64,000 nucleotides of DNA from Nannocystis pusilla (GTDB lineage: Bacteria; Myxococcota_A; Polyangia; Nannocystales; Nannocystaceae), in NCBI RefSeq assembly GCF_020073745.1, contig NZ_JAIRAU010000043.1, positions 124,001 to 188,000 on the forward strand. Direction: 5' to 3'. The position numbers and the translations under genes are program-made. Below, piece after piece: positions 62,101 to 64,000 of the stretch. The stretch's first letter is position 1; every line of letters starts with the position of its first letter. The notes beneath the pieces were generated by a model. The model saw only the letters and a program-made list of their open reading frames with translations. It had not been told where the DNA came from and searched no databases.

Positions 62101-62855
62101 CGGCGCGGGCCTACGGCTCGATCATCGACCTGTTCCCGTCGCGCGCCGACCTGCGGCGCTACGTCGGCGCGCGGCTCGAGCGGCTCGGCGAGGCGGGCTC
62201 GGCGCTGGCGGTCGACACCTTCGCCAAGGCGGTCGAGTCGCGGCCGGACCACCCGTCGAGCCATCGCCTGTACGCGTACGCGCTGCTGAAGGCGGGCAAG
62301 CACAAGGAGGCGTTCGAGGCGATCAAGGCCGGCGCGACGCGGACGTACCCGTGGGGCCGCTTCGCGGGGGTCCAGGAGATCTTGCGCGAGGACGTGGGGC
62401 TGATCGCGGCGGCTTTGATCAAGGCCGAGCCGTCGGCGGCGTTCACGGTGCGGGCGACGCTCGACGGCATGAACATCCCGCTGGCGAGCAAGCCGTCGAC
62501 GCGGTTCGTCATCAACTGGGAGACCGACGCCAACGACGTCGACTTCCACGTCCACGACGGGCGCAAGGACCACGCGTTCTACTCGCAGAAGACGCTGCCC
62601 AGCGGCGGCCGGCTGTACGCCGACGTGACGACCGGCTACGGGCCGGAGTGCTTCACGATCGAGGGCGAGCCGAAGGCGTTCCCGTACAAGCTCGAGGCCC
62701 ACTACTTCAGCCGCGGGCCGATGGGCTACGGGATGGGCAAGCTGCAGATCGTCCAGCACGACGGCAAGGGCGAGCTGCGCTTCGAGGAGCGGCCGTTCGT
62801 CATCATGAAGGACCGCGCCTACGTCGACCTCGGACAGTTCACCAAGCCGCTGTGA
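59178..62855 (+). CDS. Large lipoprotein with VIT, VWA, AgmX/PglI-like, TPR and DUF2135 domains
   Basis: About 1225 residues. ATG 59178 or GTG 59208 give a lipoprotein signal ending ASWMLGC. The VIT domain (~60-190) includes VFENPNDRQIEGRFEIDMPPGA and YEDFLHKRQDPALLE. The VWA domain (~300-430) has a MIDAS-like LFDTSASRAL. A Gly-rich stretch (~690-770) follows. The AgmX/PglI (TonB-C-like) domain (~775-880) has INEIRYCYNQAL and CMAQAVRRWTFP. Helical TPR-like repeats (~930-1090) and a C-terminal DUF2135 (INWETDANDVDFHVHDG) close it. It is probably an envelope scaffold binding protein partners. The ATG at 59178 lies inside a palindrome copy. Confidence 0.88.
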   Translation: MLLGTCPNVLVRRTAGATAALASWMLGCTANPGKAEATATATTMALPSKGVKLTDDGATRRAPVSLTASDGTGLKLVSFKARGVVEEPLAFTELHLVFENPNDRQIEGRFEIDMPPGAAISRFAMKIHDRWQEGEVVERQAARVAYEDFLHKRQDPALLENKAGNSFSARVFPIGPRERKELIVSYSQELPSSAEPYRLMLRGLPELDELDASVILREPGDSAAPTSLGGAAVQTRVIEVKKQKYLPERDLEVRSDRASTLMGLRHDNLAVARVAPAGDMPAVPIGALTVLFDTSASRALGFDRQIRRLADVLKNMREQSGEDFPLRVVCFDQTTEAVYSGPASGFGQAQLERIASRRALGASDLAGALAAVAADAGGSRRLLVFSDGITTAGSAEHAALRDAAKTLAAAGFERADAIVDGGIQDTASLKALTTADLPRDGVVMDARLPLETIAHKLGSATLPAMKVSVPGAAWVWPDTIEGAQPGDEMLVYADLPAEAAMQVVIEGQDRIEAEVPTTAVERPLLERAWVRAQVERLQAQRSSLSETDEAARAGLQKTIVELSTKYRVLSDFTALLVLESEWDYQRFNIDRNALADILTVGATGVELYNRKSPPATKPDPGTLVNRGPGEEFRAPAEPQRDAIPMMARNFDPEMASRQAGILGTMSQESGHFLASPYGGAFAVGNDDADVWGGLTGTEIGEAYGVGGLGLVGTGRGGGGTGEGTIGLGNTGLIGRAGGGGTGSGYGRGAGAGFGGRGRRVPTVRQAKAEVQGALDKDIIRRIVRAHINEIRYCYNQALARDPNAKGRVAIQFVIGGTGKVPSAVVSESTLRDARVGTCMAQAVRRWTFPKPQGGGSVTVTYPFILEPGGGVPADYTPPPPPTPEESARQRAEEEAWQARMREQDAQRQAEQAEADRTADSPYTGKFFDVAQRLKQNDARGAVALALAWHEQDPGDVLALIALGEAAETAGDPITAARAYGSIIDLFPSRADLRRYVGARLERLGEAGSALAVDTFAKAVESRPDHPSSHRLYAYALLKAGKHKEAFEAIKAGATRTYPWGRFAGVQEILREDVGLIAAALIKAEPSAAFTVRATLDGMNIPLASKPSTRFVINWETDANDVDFHVHDGRKDHAFYSQKTLPSGGRLYADVTTGYGPECFTIEGEPKAFPYKLEAHYFSRGPMGYGMGKLQIVQHDGKGELRFEERPFVIMKDRAYVDLGQFTKPL

Positions 62856-62876
62856 GCCGGCCGGAGATTAAACAAA

Positions 62877-62908
62877 CATGGCGCCGAGGGCATGTCCTCG
62901 GCGCCATG
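62877..62908. terminator. Strong 13-bp hairpin between convergent genes
   Basis: CATGGCGCCGAGG GCATGT CCTCGGCGCCATG is a perfect 13-bp stem with a 6-base loop. On the minus strand it is followed by TTTGTTTAA, a good terminator tail for the acyl-CoA ligase gene. It is 22 bases after the plus-strand gene stop. Confidence 0.75.
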
Positions 62909-62925
62909 TCTCAAAGAGCGGCCGC

Positions 62926-64000
62926 TCAGTCCTTGCCGGACGGGTACATGGCGTCGATCAGGGCCTTGTAGCGCTTGGAGACCTCCTTGCGCTTGACCTT
63001 GAACGAGGCGGTGAGCATGCCGTTGTCGACCGAGAACTCCTCGGGGGCGACGCGGAAGTACTTGATCGACTCGAACGAGGCGAGGCCCTGGTTGACCTCG
63101 TCGAGGTAGCCCTGGATCTCCTTCTGGACCGCATCGCTGTTGATGTCGGCCGGGTTGCCGGTGCGCTGCGACCAGGCGGCGAGCTTCTCCTTGTCGACGG
63201 TGACGAGGACGACGCAGTACTTGCGACCGTCGCCGATGACGACCGCCTCGCTGAGGATCGGCTTGGTCTTGAGCAGGGCCTCGATCTTCTGCGGGGCGAC
63301 GTACTTGCCGCCGCTGGTCTTGATGAGGTCCTTCTTGCGGTCGGTGATCCGCAGGTGCATGTCCTCGTCGAACTCGCCGATGTCGCCGGTGTGGAACCAG
63401 CCGTCGCTGTCCCACGCCTCGGCGGTGGCGTCGGGCCGGTTGAGGTAGCCGGACACGACGTTGGGGCCCTTGGCGAGGATCTCGCCGTCCTCGGCGAGGC
63501 GCAGGGACACGCCCTTGATGGCCGGACCGACGGTGCCGATCTTCCAGTTGTCGGGGCGGTTGGTGGTGAGGCCGGGGCAGGTCTCGGTGAGGCCGTAGGC
63601 CTCGCAGACGTTGAGGCCGAGGGCGATGAAGAACTCGCCGACCTCCTTGGGCAGCGGCGCCGAGCCGGACAGCAGCACGTGCATGCGGTCCATGCCGAGC
63701 TTGGCCTTGAGCTTGGAGAACACCAGCTTCTCGGCGAGGCCGAGCTTGATGCCGAGCCCGAGCGGCAGCGCCTTGTTCTTCTGGCGGTACGGGATGGTCT
63801 GCTTGCCGACCCCGAGCGCCCAGTGGAAGATCTTCTGGCGCAGCGGCGGGCTCGAGGCGACCGTGGTCATGATCTTGCCGTAGACGCGCTCGTACACCCG
63901 CGGGGCCGCGGGCAGGAAGCCGGGGCGCGACAGGCCGAGGTCCTCGGCGACGGTGGCGATCGACGACAGGACGATCTTGCAGCGGAAGAACGCGCCGCCG
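62926..64000 (-). CDS. Long-chain fatty acid-CoA ligase, C-terminal part (5' end outside window)
   Basis: The frame is open to the window edge, so ~357 C-terminal residues are present; the GTG at 63897 is internal (FLPAAPRVYERVYGKI continues upstream). Adenylate-forming enzyme motifs are LLSGSAPLPKEVGEFF, EAYGLTETCPGLT (AMP-binding), GYLNRPDATAEAWDSDGWFHTGDIGEFD, and ITDRKKDLIKTSGGKYVAPQKIE with the hinge. The layout matches eukaryote-like long-chain acyl-CoA synthetases. It activates fatty acids with ATP and CoA for degradation or lipid synthesis. Its terminator is at 62877-62908. Confidence 0.93.
   Translation of the reverse strand, partial: GGAFFRCKIVLSSIATVAEDLGLSRPGFLPAAPRVYERVYGKIMTTVASSPPLRQKIFHWALGVGKQTIPYRQKNKALPLGLGIKLGLAEKLVFSKLKAKLGMDRMHVLLSGSAPLPKEVGEFFIALGLNVCEAYGLTETCPGLTTNRPDNWKIGTVGPAIKGVSLRLAEDGEILAKGPNVVSGYLNRPDATAEAWDSDGWFHTGDIGEFDEDMHLRITDRKKDLIKTSGGKYVAPQKIEALLKTKPILSEAVVIGDGRKYCVVLVTVDKEKLAAWSQRTGNPADINSDAVQKEIQGYLDEVNQGLASFESIKYFRVAPEEFSVDNGMLTASFKVKRKEVSKRYKALIDAMYPSGKD

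Overview
The window is one contiguous piece of a very GC-rich bacterial chromosome (third codon positions almost all G or C). The gene content points to a myxobacterium, most likely of the Nannocystis/Plesiocystis side of the Myxococcota; that placement is inference. The clues are many lipoproteins with low-complexity linkers, eukaryote-like Ser/Thr kinases, PAS-rich hybrid histidine kinases, AgmX/PglI-like and VIT/VWA proteins, a Tat-exported DUF1501 protein paired with a c-type-haem lipoprotein, and few recognisable operons. I saw no rRNA, tRNA, insertion sequence, prophage or CRISPR array. About 90 percent is coding, with genes on both strands.

Layout. 1-5 kb: tail of a secreted protein, a putative metalloprotease lipoprotein flanked by 62-bp direct repeats, a TPR protein, a SET-protein remnant and an ABC exporter with a cyclic-nucleotide-binding domain. 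5-13 kb: aldo/keto reductase, a two-gene Septu-like defence pair (PtuA ATPase, PtuB HNH nuclease), a GST-like protein, a metallo-beta-lactamase-fold protein, an alpha/beta hydrolase and an orphan DNA methyltransferase. 13-18 kb: SDR, RadC and a large hybrid histidine kinase. 18-24 kb: an operon of thioredoxin-like lipoprotein, S55 peptidase and propeller-like protein, then two uncharacterised genes. 24.6-31 kb: RNase H, a three-gene glycan operon (FAD oxidoreductase, GT2, polysaccharide deacetylase), a divergent kinase, a membrane protein and a VOC protein. 31.5-41 kb: second kinase, a repeat-rich gene-poor stretch, a Thr/Ser-linker lipoprotein, the DUF1501/cytochrome pair and a sensor kinase.

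41-64 kb: an MFS-spermidine-synthase fusion, a MoaD-MoaE fusion, a SprT-like protein, malic enzyme with PTA domain, peptide deformylase, a thioredoxin-like ferredoxin with Mrp, a LON-N protein, phosphatase with FolE, a MerR regulator opposite a pteridine-reductase-like SDR, S21, an EEP-family protein, a 28-cysteine secreted protein behind a structured leader, a broken glycoside hydrolase, a large VIT/VWA/AgmX/TPR/DUF2135 lipoprotein and a truncated acyl-CoA ligase.

The most striking feature is a family of short dispersed palindromes around ATGTCC-NNNN-GGACAT (or CTGTCC-NNNN-GGACAG). At least 35 recognisable copies lie in 64 kb. They occur in nearly every longer intergenic gap, at several start codons, at a pseudogene junction, and inside coding sequences, where they bring in codons such as ACA and TGT that are otherwise rare here. 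A second theme is short, diverged copies of a gene's 3' end lying just beyond that gene.
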